From: Onchidella celtica
Lineage: Eukaryota > Mollusca > Gastropoda > Systellommatophora > Onchidiidae
DNA: 64,000 nt
Reading direction: 5' to 3'
Assembly: GCA_963931925.1 (NCBI GenBank)
Contig: OZ007581.1
Coordinates: 22,006,947-22,070,946 of the forward strand
Under the pieces are notes generated by a model that made no database searches, was not told the origin of the DNA, and saw only the letters and a list, made by a program, of their open reading frames with translations. The translations under genes were made by a program, and so were the position numbers. Positions 13,701-28,700 of this stretch are shown one piece after another (position 1 is the first letter of the stretch; each line of letters begins with the position of its first letter).

Positions 13701-16700
13701 GAGGAAAGGGAAAGGGAAATACACTGACGGACGGGCTGCATTCTGAATAGCCAAGTCTGGAACTTGCAGCTAAGAAACCATATTTGTAAAAAAATTGCAC
13801 GATTTTTGTTTTAGTTAAAATTTGTTATTTGTTCAGTTTTCTACCCTGTTAAATTTTTTAATCCTAAGGAAGATCAATCACTTGAAAGCTTGATTTGTCT
13901 TTCCTTTTTCTTCGCGTTTTATTGTATCGTTTCCATATTATTTCTTATGCGAGGCTTTGCTACATACAACCTTTGCCATATTTTGACTTTGCTTCAAGCC
14001 TTGCTATGACCCCAGAGATTTTCTGTATTGTTTTATAATAGTTTGTTTCCAGCTCTAGCTGCTAAGCAACAGTAGCACACAATTTACAGCATGCACTGGC
14101 CACTAGCTAGTTCAAAAGCAATTTTTGTCTTTCTCTATTTCTGGCCTGGGCACAACTCCATGGATATCTGTCACACATACACATACTAAACACAAAATGT
14201 TTTAATAAACTACAGAAATCTCTGTTGCAAAGACAGGCACTAAAAATGTTCTTGCACTGCATTCCTATTTGGGATAGCACAACAGGCCATTTTTCCTTGT
14301 CTAGGATTCACAACAGCTAAGTGGCAGATCTTGTGAATTAAAAAAAAAAATTTAGTTTTGAAACCGTTTCTATTGTACTAGAGAATTATTACATTGAAGA
14401 AGGTTCCCTTTCTTTTCTAATTCTGTTTGATTTGTAGGAACATTTCTTTATTGTCCGTTTCCAAAAATAGGGTTTTGCCATACACAGCCCAGACTATTTT
14501 TTTTGGCCACATTTTAAGAAAAATGAGTCCCATCATGCACATGCACTCTCTTGCTACTCACATGTACTTCTTCATCTTATGTCTGATGTTTCACTCCCTG
14601 TCAGTGTGCATTTACCATGCCAAGCATGTACAAAGAATTAGAAATACTGTTTTAAAATGTGATGGTATTGAGACTGCCTCAGGCTGTTTACTGCCAGAAA
14701 CTTCACAAACAAATTTTAAAATTTCATTCAAACATCTCCATCTGTAACACACCATTACCTGATCAGATAGGTATTTTGTGAAGGTCCACATCCACTTGCT
14801 CGCAAATGTGATAAGGACTTGTTTGATTGGTTGAAGGTCTACCCGGATCCAGCCTATATTGTGGTACTCTTCCAACCCCATGATTTCATCTCTGGCTGTC
14901 TGTAGCATGAAATATTAATTTGATTAATACCTAAAAAGTTTAATCTAGTTAAAATGACACAGTTCTACCTCTCCCGGTCTCTGATACAGTTTTGTACTTT
15001 TGCTCAAACTGAGGTCATATGAGGGTACAACAAAAGACCATCATCTATCTTGTGTTTTTCTAATCTTCTCAAACAACAGTAAGGTGATCTGAAGCAAGCA
15101 AATGGTGTTCTTGCTCTTTCAAATGCCTGCCCAAAATATTGGTATTTAACAAATCATTTATACTGGCAGTTTGCACGTGTTAATGGGTTCACAAATGTAA
15201 ATTTCAGATTTGATTTTTTAAATGCACACATGAATCTCAAACAAGAAAATTAGTGCATATTACCAATACTGGGCTGAAAATCTGTATCTTGCAAGAAAAG
15301 AAAAAATATAAACTGACATGGAGTTCTCTTTAGTCCAATGGTGAGTACCTCATTCCACAACCTCTATTCTCTAATACCTATAATTTGTGTGATTTTCTTG
15401 AAATTCAGATGGATTATGAAATTCATACATACCCTGTATATGTCAATTTCGTGATCAAACTCATCTAGGGAAGGAACATTGCTTTTTTCTCCTTCCTGCA
15501 TTGCCTTTGGGGTCAAAAATGTACGCTCAGCACTTTCTAAAGCCTCTGCTGAAATAGCACTTTTGGCAGATGATGCTCTGGAGAACCAATGATAAGTGAC
15601 AGATTTGTTTGAAGACAAAAAAAGAAGAAGAAGAAGAAGAAGAACACAGGTGATTTTCCAAGCAAGACAACAGACCGGACTAGCAAACATATAAATGTTC
15701 AGATCTTGCAAAAGATTATGAAACTTTTAAAAATTACCAGTCAGGTCACTTGTGCCACAAAAGTAGGTTAGCAGGAAAAGGCTATAGAGCAACAGAAATT
15801 GTTTATTCTTCCTCAAGATATGAAACTACCTCTGTAGCATTTCAATGGAGTTGTAAGAACATCAGATAAAATAAGAAATTCTGAAAAAATCAGAAACAAG
15901 CTCGTTTCTATGGATTTTCAAAACCTATTATTCTGAAACAGACAAAAATCAAGACCAGGCAATTAGTCCCTAATATGCCACCGACTACCAGTATTCAAAT
16001 TAAGAAATTTCTTTAACTTGCATTTTAATCTCAATCAAAGAGACACCTAGCTGAGGTCCATCATTTTCACTACAAAACAATCATACACTTCACCTTCCTG
16101 CAGCCAGAGAAGTCTATAAACTACTTGTCATATGCCCTCAGAATCCACAACAAAGATTAATACCTGGAAGCCTGGGAGGACCTCTCAGATCTGGTGGCAT
16201 GTGTCTGTTGCAGTGTTTGTTTGTTTGCAACTGTTCTCTGTTCACTCCTTGTGCGCAAAGGATTGGGGGTTATGAATCCACTCAGGAAGTCTTCAAATGT
16301 TTGGTTGACATCTTGTTGCCATAGAAATGCATACTCTTTGAAAACATCAAGGAGTTTCTATGGAACAAGAACAGCACAATGATGACAAATATTTACATCT
16401 TGGTATAGCAGTATCCGACAATCGAATAAAAGTTTAATATTCTGAAGAGCTTTTGTTGTTTAACAGTGCACGGGTAGGCTGGCCGTCATTTTCACATCAA
16501 ACTCAATACAAAACAGTCCTATATCAAAAGTGTAACAAGATTAATAAATGATGCAATGAATTTCATTTTCAATAGTTTGGTCTAATTATTTTTTTTTTTA
16601 AAAGTGCAAATAATGCAAACTCAAAATCAGTCTGACAAATAAAAAAGAAATCTGTTCCATGAGTTTTAGTGCGATACATGTGTACATCAGTGTTGATCCT

Positions 16701-19700
16701 GTTCACTCTCAAAAAGACTCTCTATGCAAAATTATATTTTCCTTGCTTTCATACAGTAACTGATCTGATCCTGGTTTAAATTTCATTTTCCTTCATAATT
16801 TATACCTGTGTAACCTTCATCTAATTAATTACCTTGCATTCTTCACTGTTGTCATCAACCACCTGATTAATGTCAGAGAGGAGTTGCTTGACTTCATCAT
16901 CAGCGGCAATGTAGTCTTCATATATGCCCTGAGGAGTGAAAAGAGTCACAAGAAGTTAATAATAAATTTCAGTAATTTCATGCAACTGATGACATTTAGC
17001 ATCTGCTACAACATTTCGTGATGTCAGATATGGTTAAAAAAAATTTTGTCAAAAGCACGAAGTGTCTTGCTTTCCATTGATGGACTGACTGTAAAAGCAG
17101 CATGCTTCAGTTACACAACACTTACTGTTTTATGAGATCAGAGGGATCAGATGGTGGCTGACAATCCAGGTTTCTGTGAATCAGATAACTAGCATATTTA
17201 TCCATCCTCTTCTACATTTTCCTTTTGTTCTTGCTGTTTCAGTTTGCAAGTCATTTTCCACCAAACCATTACCTGGGATGCCTGATTTTGGTAGGATATT
17301 GCTTCAGACTTTCAAGCCTTGCTACACAGATGTCATGAAATTGAACTTGCTTAGAGCTGGCCTTACCATGTTTTCCAGACATTCTGAAAGGGATGATTTT
17401 CTAGAAGAAAACAATAACTCCATGGACTATCTTCATGTGTTCGAGGGAACTAAAAGTATTTGTGATGTCTTGGGTTTATATTCATTTGCACCAGTCAGCC
17501 ACATTCTCCCGGCTGTCAGTTCAGCGTTATAAAAAACAAGCATACGATCTGAGATTGATCAAAGAGCATCCAAAATTAGATCATGTGTGATTGGTGTTTT
17601 GTTTTTTTACCTTTGGTCCCAACATGTTAATCAGTTTTCCCCTTGCCAGGTAGCTCTGCAGCCATGTTTGTATCAACTCTTGGACACTAACAACAGAAGT
17701 GTTCTGATCTAGTGGCGGTCGAAAAGCTACATCATTCTCAATCAACTCCAATCTGATGGTCAGGATGGGAACCACAAGGCTATCAACAGGATCCTGTTTA
17801 TCCAGATAGGCAGATGTATTATGAATGTGCTAAATCAAATCTTCATTATCAAAAAAGTGAAAATATGAAAATCAGCAGCGCTATACCATTCTGCAGTCAT
17901 GGAACCATACGGGTTGTAGGGCGCATGTAAATAAGACCTAAGTGTTATCATTGAAGAAATCAGAAATCTGCCTTAACACAGGCAAAAGGGCAGAGGGTAA
18001 CATGTAACCAATACAGTTTGATGTGGGAATGAATATAGCCACCACAGAGAAAGTTAAGACCAGATCAATCCATTCATTTCACAGATATCTGTAGCTCAAA
18101 GACAATAAAAAGCAGTACAAAAAATGAATATTCGGTTTCCTGGTGTAACATTTTACATAATTTGTCTGAAGTGGTGAAATGAAAGACAAAGTTTACACAC
18201 TACTTATTTGGACAAACTAATTGTAGGCCTATATATATTTATAAGGGCATCATGCAGGGAGTTTAACTGGGTTATGTGTCATGCTTCAAGGCACTGATGT
18301 ATCACTGTACATGGCATCTTCTCTATGGATTTACTTCTTTACTATTGTAATGGGGTGAACCATTACAGGGCTGAGAACATAGCTCATTGTAGTGAAAGGG
18401 AGATAAACCCGTTATTTTGATCAGCTGGACCACTAGACGTGGTCAAGGGGAAGTAACCACACAGAAACCATAGATAATCTCCCCTTATTGTTTATCACGC
18501 ACTGAGATGAGTCATGCAGGTGTTGAGTAACATTGCCAACTGATGTACTCACTGCGCCAATTTTATATCATAGTCTTAGCGTGGTCTGTATTGTCCAGGA
18601 TTGGTCAATTTAAGTGACCATCCCTGGTGCCAGAAGTAGAACCTTGTTATGTATCACTACATTGTAAGTTTTGTTTAGTTTTTATCTTGTTAAGTAATAT
18701 TTCCTTAAGATAGTGTATTTGGAACATACACGAGCAAGATGGTGGTCTTTAAAAATGTTTTTATTTCTTTTAATGTTTTATTAGAATTTGCACTTAGTGA
18801 ACTGTAGGGAGTGAATGGGTTGCGCGTGTTTGGGTGACGCTTAGATGATAGCGTGGGTCAGTCAGTTCCACCCAAGTCTTCAAGACAGCAGGACGTGTCA
18901 TTGTGTCCAGACTAACATAAAAGTAAAAGAAGTTGTATAATTTATATTTCAAGATTTGTGAAGTGCCAGCTCTGATGATGTAGTTCAAGTGTGAATTCAT
19001 TTGGTTAGTTCACCGCGCCTATCTGTTGGGTTTATTGTGGTTTATTGTGGTTTATTGTGGTTTACTGTATTGTCATGTGTTTATTGTATTGTGTTTATTA
19101 TTTGATTTGTTATTTTCTTTTCCTTTTAATAAAATTGTTGTCCTCTCAAAACCTGATAGTTTTGTTTGTATGTTTGACTGTGTAGAGAGCCCCGCTCGTC
19201 TCATCCTGTGTTACATTTTGTCACAGACTGTTGATGGATAAGTTAGTGTAATGTAGTGATATACTGCAATGAAAGATAGGTCAAATGGTTCCCAAGAAGT
19301 AAATCTATACAAAAGGCAAGGAAACAACAGACAGTATTTCCAACATAGACCACCTTATGCTCAACAGTAAAAGATATCAAAACATGTCACTGCAGTCCTG
19401 TGATGAAAGAATATGCCCATCAGATGCAAAGAGATTTTATCATAACCAGTGAGGGACTATAAATCTTTTCTCGAGGGGTAAAATTTACTAAACCTCATCA
19501 TGATTTTTACATGTGTTGTAGTAATAATGTGTCAGAGTTATCTCATGTATAGAAATACACGTTTGCAAAGAAAAAATATACTCAACCTCAATAAAGTTTG
19601 CTTGCACCAGCGTATTTAGCATAATCTTGAGGCTTGCCAATGTGGTCTGTTTCAGTCCATCTAAAACAATGGCATCAATGTAGTCCACATAGTCTCTCCA

Positions 19701-22700
19701 GGCTGGAGAGGCTTGTGAAATCTGAACCACCTCATAGGACTCCTGAACAAGGCTATGAATTTTATTGCCTGCTGGGACAACTAGACTCTCTAGATCATCA
19801 TTGAGTTGTCTGAAAATGGTTAGATTGACAGTCATTCATTTCATACTTCTTGAAGATGAAATATCATATATGAAACTTTCTTCAAATGATTATGTTTACG
19901 TATAAATCTCTTTCCTCTTCTGATCCTCAATCTTTGAATAAAATTTGACAGGCTACCTAGCTGCTGTGATAAAGTTTACAAACTACATAAAAGGAAGTAA
20001 CATTGACTTTGCTTAATGCAGAAAAGGACATTTTAGTTAGACATTATTTTACTAAGTAAGGGACTAAGGGATTCTTTGCAGAATTCCTGCTTCTCCAATA
20101 ATTGTAAAAGAATTTATGGGTACGGTTTACACAGCTGCATCTTACTTGTGCATGGCAAGTAGTTCGTCCATGGAATATGACTTAGATTTTTCTCTGGCAC
20201 TGAAGACATCAAGTGTTCTTTTTGACCATGACATGGTCATCTCAGCAATTTCATGGCAGTTTGTCTGAACAATATCCAAGTTCTGATGAACATCCAAACA
20301 CACAAGAGACATGGCAGACTCTATAAAATCTGCAGACTCTTTCATTTTCCATGTTTGATGCTGCAAACCTTGCTCCAAAAGCTAGAAGCGATAGAATGAT
20401 TATGGAAATTTAAATTTTAGTAACACACATCTCAACTGTCCATGCAGGGGGGAAAATAAAACAACTAACTATTCAACTGACTCCTTATCAAAATAACTGA
20501 TGTCCTGTATCCAGAAAACAACATGATGGCACTCAGTCAGCACCTGTTGATCTTTACTCATAATTCTGGACAGTGATTTTAGAGATTAACAAAAAAAAAA
20601 AACTTCCTCCATGTATGGACACAGAACTCTTCCTATATCATTGTGCCTTGTTAACCAGTTGAAATGTAAAATTATTCTGTTGTTTGTGCATAAAACATTT
20701 GTTATTGTTTCAATTTCTGTAGGAAAGTCATAAGTGGTAAATGATCTTCTACTCACGTTGTCAACCTGTGCTAGTTTTCTCTCAAACATTGGTCTTTCAA
20801 ATGCAGTGATGGATCTCATGATGGAATTATATTTGGACACAATGGTCTCTAGTCTTGTTGCAGTCACACTCAGATGATGAGAATTGGTATTTCTCAACAG
20901 ATCTTTGGCTGCCTCCGGGAGATGAATACTGTAAAAGATTATTAGAAAAAAAAAAATTAGCTCTTCACGGCTCCTTATTTTCCACAGAAACCCAACTTTT
21001 AGCTGAGACCACAAGAGAGTACTAAATCAGGTGCCAATCGTGGTCATGGAGTTCAACTGGCCGGCAACCTCAGTGTTAATTAAACAACTGTAGAGACATC
21101 CCGTGACTTGCCCTTCACCTGATTTTTGGTACATTGAATAGCTCATTCTGTCTTCAACAGCATGATAAAGTTGTTTTATTTGAGGGAGTATTTTATTCAA
21201 TTTTCTTTTTAAAACACCAGTAATGGAGTCAAACTGTGGTGAAAATGAAGCATTTTCTAACGGACATAGCTATGGAAACTAATCCCACTAAAACAACTAG
21301 ATTTTCACATTTATGTAACTTGTCCCCCTCTGTTTCTTGTAACAGAGTGAAAAACGTGGAATTTTAGTACTTCAAACCACAATAAATATTTCCATAGATC
21401 ATGTCATATAGCTTCGTTTTGGGCGCTGCGGCTAAATTCCGCACGAAGCCATTGACCTCTTGACCCCAACCTAGGCGGTCAACTAAAATATCGCTTGTTA
21501 GAAGCCGTGTCTAACTCACTATTCATCACACTAGAAAAGCTGAATTTTGACAGAAATTTGTTGCAAACTATCTGATGTTAATACTGACATATAACTTTTT
21601 CTTTGTTTCTGCCAAATTTTAACTATTACGAAACCTGTGGAACCCACACATTTTCAGTGATTTTTAAATATTTCCTAAGAATGAGTACTCAGAAGCTTTT
21701 ATTATCAAATTTGTCATCCATATATGGATTTTAATGTGCTTGTTCTATAAAACAAACAAGACATCCAACTATTTTGAGTTCAAAATTCACATTTTAAGTA
21801 AGCGAAATGTTAAAATCAGTATTGTTGGTCAATATTCTTTGAAAACTCCAATATCATTTAGTTTCTACTCAGGGTTCTCCACAGACAACATCTGTAAAAA
21901 ATAACTCTGCAGATGTCTGCAAACTCTGAACATTAAAATGGGTACAACTGTCAAATAAGAGCTGTAAGGGATTCAAAAGCTTGACCATTTCGTTGCATTT
22001 GCCATCTGAATGTCATAAACCTGTTGATGGTAGCTTTGATCTATAATTAATAGTGGTATGTATCTTCCCTTTCCCTATTTCTCTCTTTTCATCTGTGTCC
22101 ACAATTTATTTTAATGTTTAACTTGACAAATAAATATTGATCCTTCTTTTTTAGTGGGAATTTTCCTGCAGTGTGACAAATGGATCTATTCAGCTGGGAC
22201 AGTAAACTACTGAAACTGGCTTGGAGAAAGTTTCCAGAGAACAAATGTAGCCAGCTGGTCCTCTTCACACTATCTTTCCTTTTAATCTTTCACACAGACT
22301 TCTTTATTGTTATAAATAAGGCCAATATAGTTATATCTGAAAACGTTTAAAATGAGTGGAGCTCCATTAATCAAGCCATTTTCATCTACTGTGTTTAGTA
22401 ACAACTGTACGGAATTTGCATGATGGGTAGGCCACATGTGACCTTTCCTCATTCAGGTCTGATACCTGAATGGTGGTTTGCTGAGATAGTGAATTTCCTT
22501 CAATAGCAGTAGGAGCTGTGAGTCAAGATTCACATGGATAACCTGTGGTCGCACATCAATGTCATCATCATATTCCTCAGCAATCTGTGGAAAACAGGAA
22601 CAGACAATTTATGATTGGACAAAATATTTTTTTCCATCTAAAATAAGGATTAAATCATGAGCTTTCTTTTGCAAAATGGATGAAATTAATGCTGACCATT

Positions 22701-25700
22701 ATTTTGTTGCTGAGCAACATTTTTTCTTGATATTAGTTCAAATTCATTTGCCGTGTAAGAATAACAAAATTAAGAAGGCTCTTCTCCGAAAAAGAAATAA
22801 TTCAATACTTAAAAGCACTAGCAAAATAAAAAAATAAAAAAATAAAAAACCCAACTTCTCTTTTCAGCTTTGGCCACTCATTTACTGATGAAAAATACTT
22901 TGCATTCAAAAATACCGTGTAACTGACATACATAACTGTTTTGCAAAGTAATCCACTAACAATTCAGTTCTGTGGGCATTACTGAAAAAGCTACACACTG
23001 AACTTATGAAAAAAATCTTTTCTGTGCTATATTTCTGTCTGTGAAGTCATGCATGTATTATATGAATTAGTCCATCGTATCTGACATTAGTCAAGCTTTG
23101 TTGTTGGTGACAACTTCAAATTAAAATATGTGACAAGAAAGGATATGTGCTGGCTGCCGTTGTGCAGGGCCAACTTTACTTTGAATGTATTCTTGCTACA
23201 TTCAAATTCATGGAACCTGAAATTAAGCTACTAGTCATGTTGTCTTTCAAGACATGCCATGGCTAATAAGTTGTACTGAGTAATGAGGTGACCAAAGAGC
23301 AGTTAATACAATCGAATATCCTTCCTACAAACTCAGCATGAGTAATGTGTGAGAGCATCTTTATGTCTATTCATTAATACATCAGACAAGGGTTACATAT
23401 CATCTCCCGCATGATAAAACCTCACAAAGCCGGTTTGGGAAATTTTACAGGAGAAGGAAAAAACTGATTTATTTCCAAATCATAGGTTGCAGATTCTCGA
23501 AATGTTCTAAAAAGATTACTTTTCCTCTTAGAAGTGTGCTGCCTAATGTCTCACCTTGATGATTTTGATTAGAATTATGTTTTAGATATTTAGCAGGTTT
23601 GCTGATCCGAAATCCACACGATAACATCTCCTTATCCTGACAACGGTTGTATTGTGTGCATTTCCTGTCTCCCACTAGCCAGCAAACCTCTTTATCCAGG
23701 CGTGTCTTCGTTTTGCCTTTGTGAAGACCAGTTTTCGAATGCAAATCAGGTGTGTACCAGATACATATGAAGTTGTATAGCAGGAAGGAAGAATATGAAG
23801 TGATTTTAGGAAAAGTGAAGAAATATTTCGTCGACCGGCCTATCAAACCTCTTAAGTCCCGATTTACCACATTCATTAATTGTCTTTCATCCTTTTGAAA
23901 TAATTTAATATGTGACTATTTTATGAAATACATACAAAAAGAAATTTGTTGTGAAGGAGCAGTAACAATCAAATGGAAAAAAGAGGGAGGGGAAAGGAGG
24001 GGGGGAGGGGATTTTTTGTTCAACATCTGCAAACATACGCTGGTGGCAATGGCCAAAGGATTAGTAGGCTGTTGTGCATAACCACCTAATGATTGACAGA
24101 CGAGCATCAACAGTCTTTTGTTCGACTGTCCCCGAGGTGGCCCTGGGATTTAGGCGTTTTTATCATGCGGACAGGTGGGCAGGCCAAGCGCTTGTCCCAC
24201 ATGATAAAATTTGCTAAAGAGTTAGCGAGGTTTGATTGTGCGCATTCTGTGGCCGCAACGGATAAGGAGGTTTGCAACCGAAACTGTTTTCATACTCAGA
24301 ACTGGAATTTGGTTCCAATACTTTGTGAGGGGGTGTGGAAGGGCCTGAATAATAGATTTCTGCAAAAAAAGGATTTTTGCCAAAAATCACCTTTTGTGAG
24401 GTTTTATCATGTGGACAATGATATGACATTATTCAACTGCACTAACAGAAGGAAAAAGGGTCACTGAAGCAAGAAAAAAGTCCATATATACAATGAGAGA
24501 CCACTTATGTTAATCTTGCTTTAAAAAGATATTGTTCATTGTGCTTATGAATATTGCAGTGTTGCCTCAATGTGATGGATTCATGTTTGTCTTGTTTGAG
24601 TATGATTACAAGTATTGATAAAGAATATTTTATTTTTATTCATTGTCATTAGAACACTTTTAAAATGTAAAATGGAGATTGCTTGAACAAATTGGGTGTC
24701 TTTTGACCACCCCACCAGTTCTCATTCCCAGATCTATTAACACTCAGTTGCGAGAGGCATCGAAATACGACACCGACTTTAAGGCATTCACTTTGCAGGG
24801 GCGTATCAATACGGCAAGGTCAAGCTGACCGCGCCACACGCAAGCCGTGTTTTCACGCGTCAGGTCACTGTCCTCTTTGAGATGTAAGTACCACCTTATT
24901 GCTCACTGTATCTTTTCTAAATCAAAGGCATTGTGACAGGGACATGTTAACCAGTGAACCACTGGTCGGACTCACAAAGTCTAAGCTTTCAAAGACTCTC
25001 CACACACTATCAAAAGGTGTAACATTGACATGCCGACTGACGCTCAACAAATTTGCAGTATTATCTCATTTTCTCACAAGTTGACCATCTTCTAGAGTTG
25101 TCAGTATCCAAGAACCAATTAGATACAAGCTCTGAAATGACCTTTGCCTAAAATGTTCACATTGGTTCATTAGTATGTGTCACTCAGGATGAAACCATTT
25201 GTTTAGGGCTGAGTGGGGGGGGTGGTGGCTAGTTATTATGCTTTGTTGTCACGAAAATTACCACTGTCAATCTTGTATCATAAGTCAGATCACTGGTTAG
25301 AGACTTCAAGGTGATGCTGGTTAATTCATTATCAAGCATGATAAGGCATAACAGCAAATGCTTTCATACCGATCAAACACAAAATTAACCATGTGGACAG
25401 CAGTAGTGTGGTCATCGCACATCAGCAAAGGGTCAGTGGGACCCAGGCAAGATTCCCTATGAGTAAGGTCACTGACCAGACAGCGGGCTTTAAGGCGTAG
25501 TGCGCAGGGTGTCGGTTAAATTGTTGAGCTCGTCCTTACACATACCTTATGGTAAATTATGGAAATAAGAAAACCCTTATACACTGTCACATCTCTTGTT
25601 TCTTGTGTCAACAACAATTACCGGATAATGCCCCCCAATAAAAAGAAAAATCATCAAAGTAATCCAACTTACTAAAAGTGGTTGCTTGAGTTTCTGAGTC

Positions 25701-28700
25701 AGTTCAGACACAATGTCAGTCTGCCATTTGGAAATGATAGAGCTTTCAAACCTGAAACATGCAATATACAAACACAAATCAAGTCTCCAAGTGGGCAAGG
25801 ATACTATCTACATTATGTTCTTGGAGCTGCATAATTTCACCATATCAACATTCTGTTATAAAAGCAGAAAACAAATTTGGTAGATCTACCCCTCTTCAAA
25901 CAGAAGGCATATTATTCTGCTCTTCATGTCTCTTCCCATCTCAGTTCTTCAGTTTATCCCTCAATCAGTTTTAACACTTTCCATAATATGAATTGTTTCA
26001 TCCAATATTCTCCCCCCATCTCTTTCTATATATACAGATATATATAGTGTACAGATACAGCCACCTCAAGTTGTTTTCCTATACATACATTTAAAAAAAA
26101 AAAAAAAGTAACAAATAAATAAAATTTGGGAATAATGCTGCACAGACTAATATACATATTTTCAACATGTAATAAAAGAACTCACTTTTCCAGCTCCTGC
26201 ATGACCTCGTTGTACATATCTCTCATTTGCCAGCCCCTATCCCCTTCCAGTGAATGAGGGCTAACTTTTTTCATCTTCTGCATTGGGATCTTTGAAAAGT
26301 ATGCAAGAATTTGTTTGTTTATGTCACATTTTATATGGATCCATAGTTTAAAAGGAATTCTGAGGCCAAAAGTAGCATTGGTGCTATGCTCTATGATCTT
26401 GATCTAGTGCATTTATATATGTATATCAATAAACTGAAACAAAAAAATATGTTTCTTTTCTCTATGTATGGTTACAGTTGTCTTGCCATAAATTCAAATG
26501 TCTGGGCTTTTATAGATTGCAGAAGATTCCTATCGTTCTGGTCTCGAATAAAGTGATCATATTTCTCTGCAGGGGTGCCATGCAAAATACCATAACGAAA
26601 TCAACAAATTAATGCACACAAAAACCATTTGATTGGACACGAATGGTTACTGCTGATACTGTTGACCAGGCAAAACAATGGCATAATGATTACAGATCAG
26701 GATAATACAACTATGCCTGTCCTTTCAATCACCCCCATATTTAAAGTGTCTATTGCATCCCCAAACCACTCTGAATTACAAATGTTTGCATGTGTTTTGC
26801 CAGTTTGTTAATCCTAATCAATAATTTGGACACCCAAGAACTTGAGTTTTTCACAAAAAAAAGGGCAAATAATAAAGTAAATTTTGTAAGTTTTCAAGTT
26901 ACAGTCTTAAATTAGAGATGTTGTTGTGTATTAAACTTACCTGAATTCTTTCTTTTAGCGCATGGACCCACATAAGTTTGGATACTGATGGTGGCATATT
27001 GTAATGAGCTGGAGGAGCGATGTAATATTCCCTATACATGTCTTTAACCTGTTTTAATTCCTCAGTAAAATTGTCCACTAATGTCTTGTCAATGTCCTTC
27101 AAATGAATCTGCAATCCAGAAATGAAGTTTCCGAGAGTAATATGCCTTTCAATTTCCAATGGTTAAAATCTTTGATATCTACCATTCCTTGTGAACATTC
27201 CAACTTAACACATAGTTCAAATTTCAAAACTTTACCAGAGGTCTTAAGAAATAATAATATAAATGAGGAGCAGAAAGAAATCCAATGAGAATGAAATCGT
27301 TACACTTATACTGAAGGGTGGGAAAACAATATTCTACTAAATATCAAAGCCAGCATAATTATGTTAAAGCTGATAATGGCAAATTCTAAAGCTAATTTTT
27401 TTTTTTAATGATGTTAATGATCAGCTATCCTGGTAGCCACTGCATGTCCTTATTGAGACTAAACTGGCAACACAATGAGTACACCATGTAATGAAATTAA
27501 TTAAAAATTGAAGCGTGTTAACTACTGAGACCAAACCCACAAACGAATTGTATACTAAGGCGAAAATTTTTACCTGAACTAGTTCACGCCCACTGATTCC
27601 CTCAAAAACTTCCAACAGTCTCAGCTGAGCTTGTACAATTGGACATTGCTCAAATGCAATGCGCAATATACCTGAAAGTTTTTTCTCCAATGTCTGGAAA
27701 AGAAAGCCATTACCTATAGCAGCAGTATGATAAATCTGGGAAATCACGATTTTAATTTTAAGGTATCTGTAAAACAATATTAACATTGTTATGTATCTAA
27801 AATTGCTCCAATTTAGAATATATAACTGAAGTAACACTAACATTTAACTGTACATGTTTGATTATCAACATTGTGACATGGTTTAAAGTTTCAATTTACA
27901 AGAGTCTAATGCAACACCTCAATCAAAACACTGACACGAAAGAAAAATCCCAAACTATAATAGCATCATAATAATAATAATAATAATATATAATAAAATA
28001 TAATACATATAATAATAATAACATATTAAGATTAAAATTAATCATAAATTTATTATTACATGCGTGTATACCTTCACGGTTGTCCTGAAGTTGAAAAATG
28101 CCCTTTCAAAATTCTGAGTTCCATCAATACTCAAAACATTTTTCACTTGTGAAAAAAAGTCCTTCATGGCAACAATGTACTTTGTGTGAAGTTCTTTCAC
28201 CATGGCATCTAAACTGGAGCTACCAGCACCTCCTACCTCTGCAGCACCAGCAAGTAGACGAAAATGACGAGTTGTTTCCACCAACTCCAGTACATCATTG
28301 CATCTGCAAAGCAAGTACCCGGTATTTAAAATCTCAGTTTGTGTATTAATAAAATAACTTTTGTTAAACTGGTAATATTTCCTCTTCATCCTTTTCAAAC
28401 TCCTGTTCTTCTTTGTTATATTACTAGTTCCATCTAAAAACAGAAAGAAAAACAGCTTAAAAGCACTGATCAGGTACAAAAGAGGATAATGCCTTTTAAC
28501 AAAGTAAATGTGTGTTAATCGTAATGGCTTATTAAGAAGCCCATCGTAACACAAAAGGAGCAGCGCTTCATTACTTTTAGGCACCCCCATGTTGTTTGAT
28601 TATCAAAAGCATGTAGTTTTCACAGTAAGGTATAAGAACTAAGATTTCTTTAGAGAAAATTAGTTGGCAGTACACCAAGATAATATCAAGACTTGCCAAA

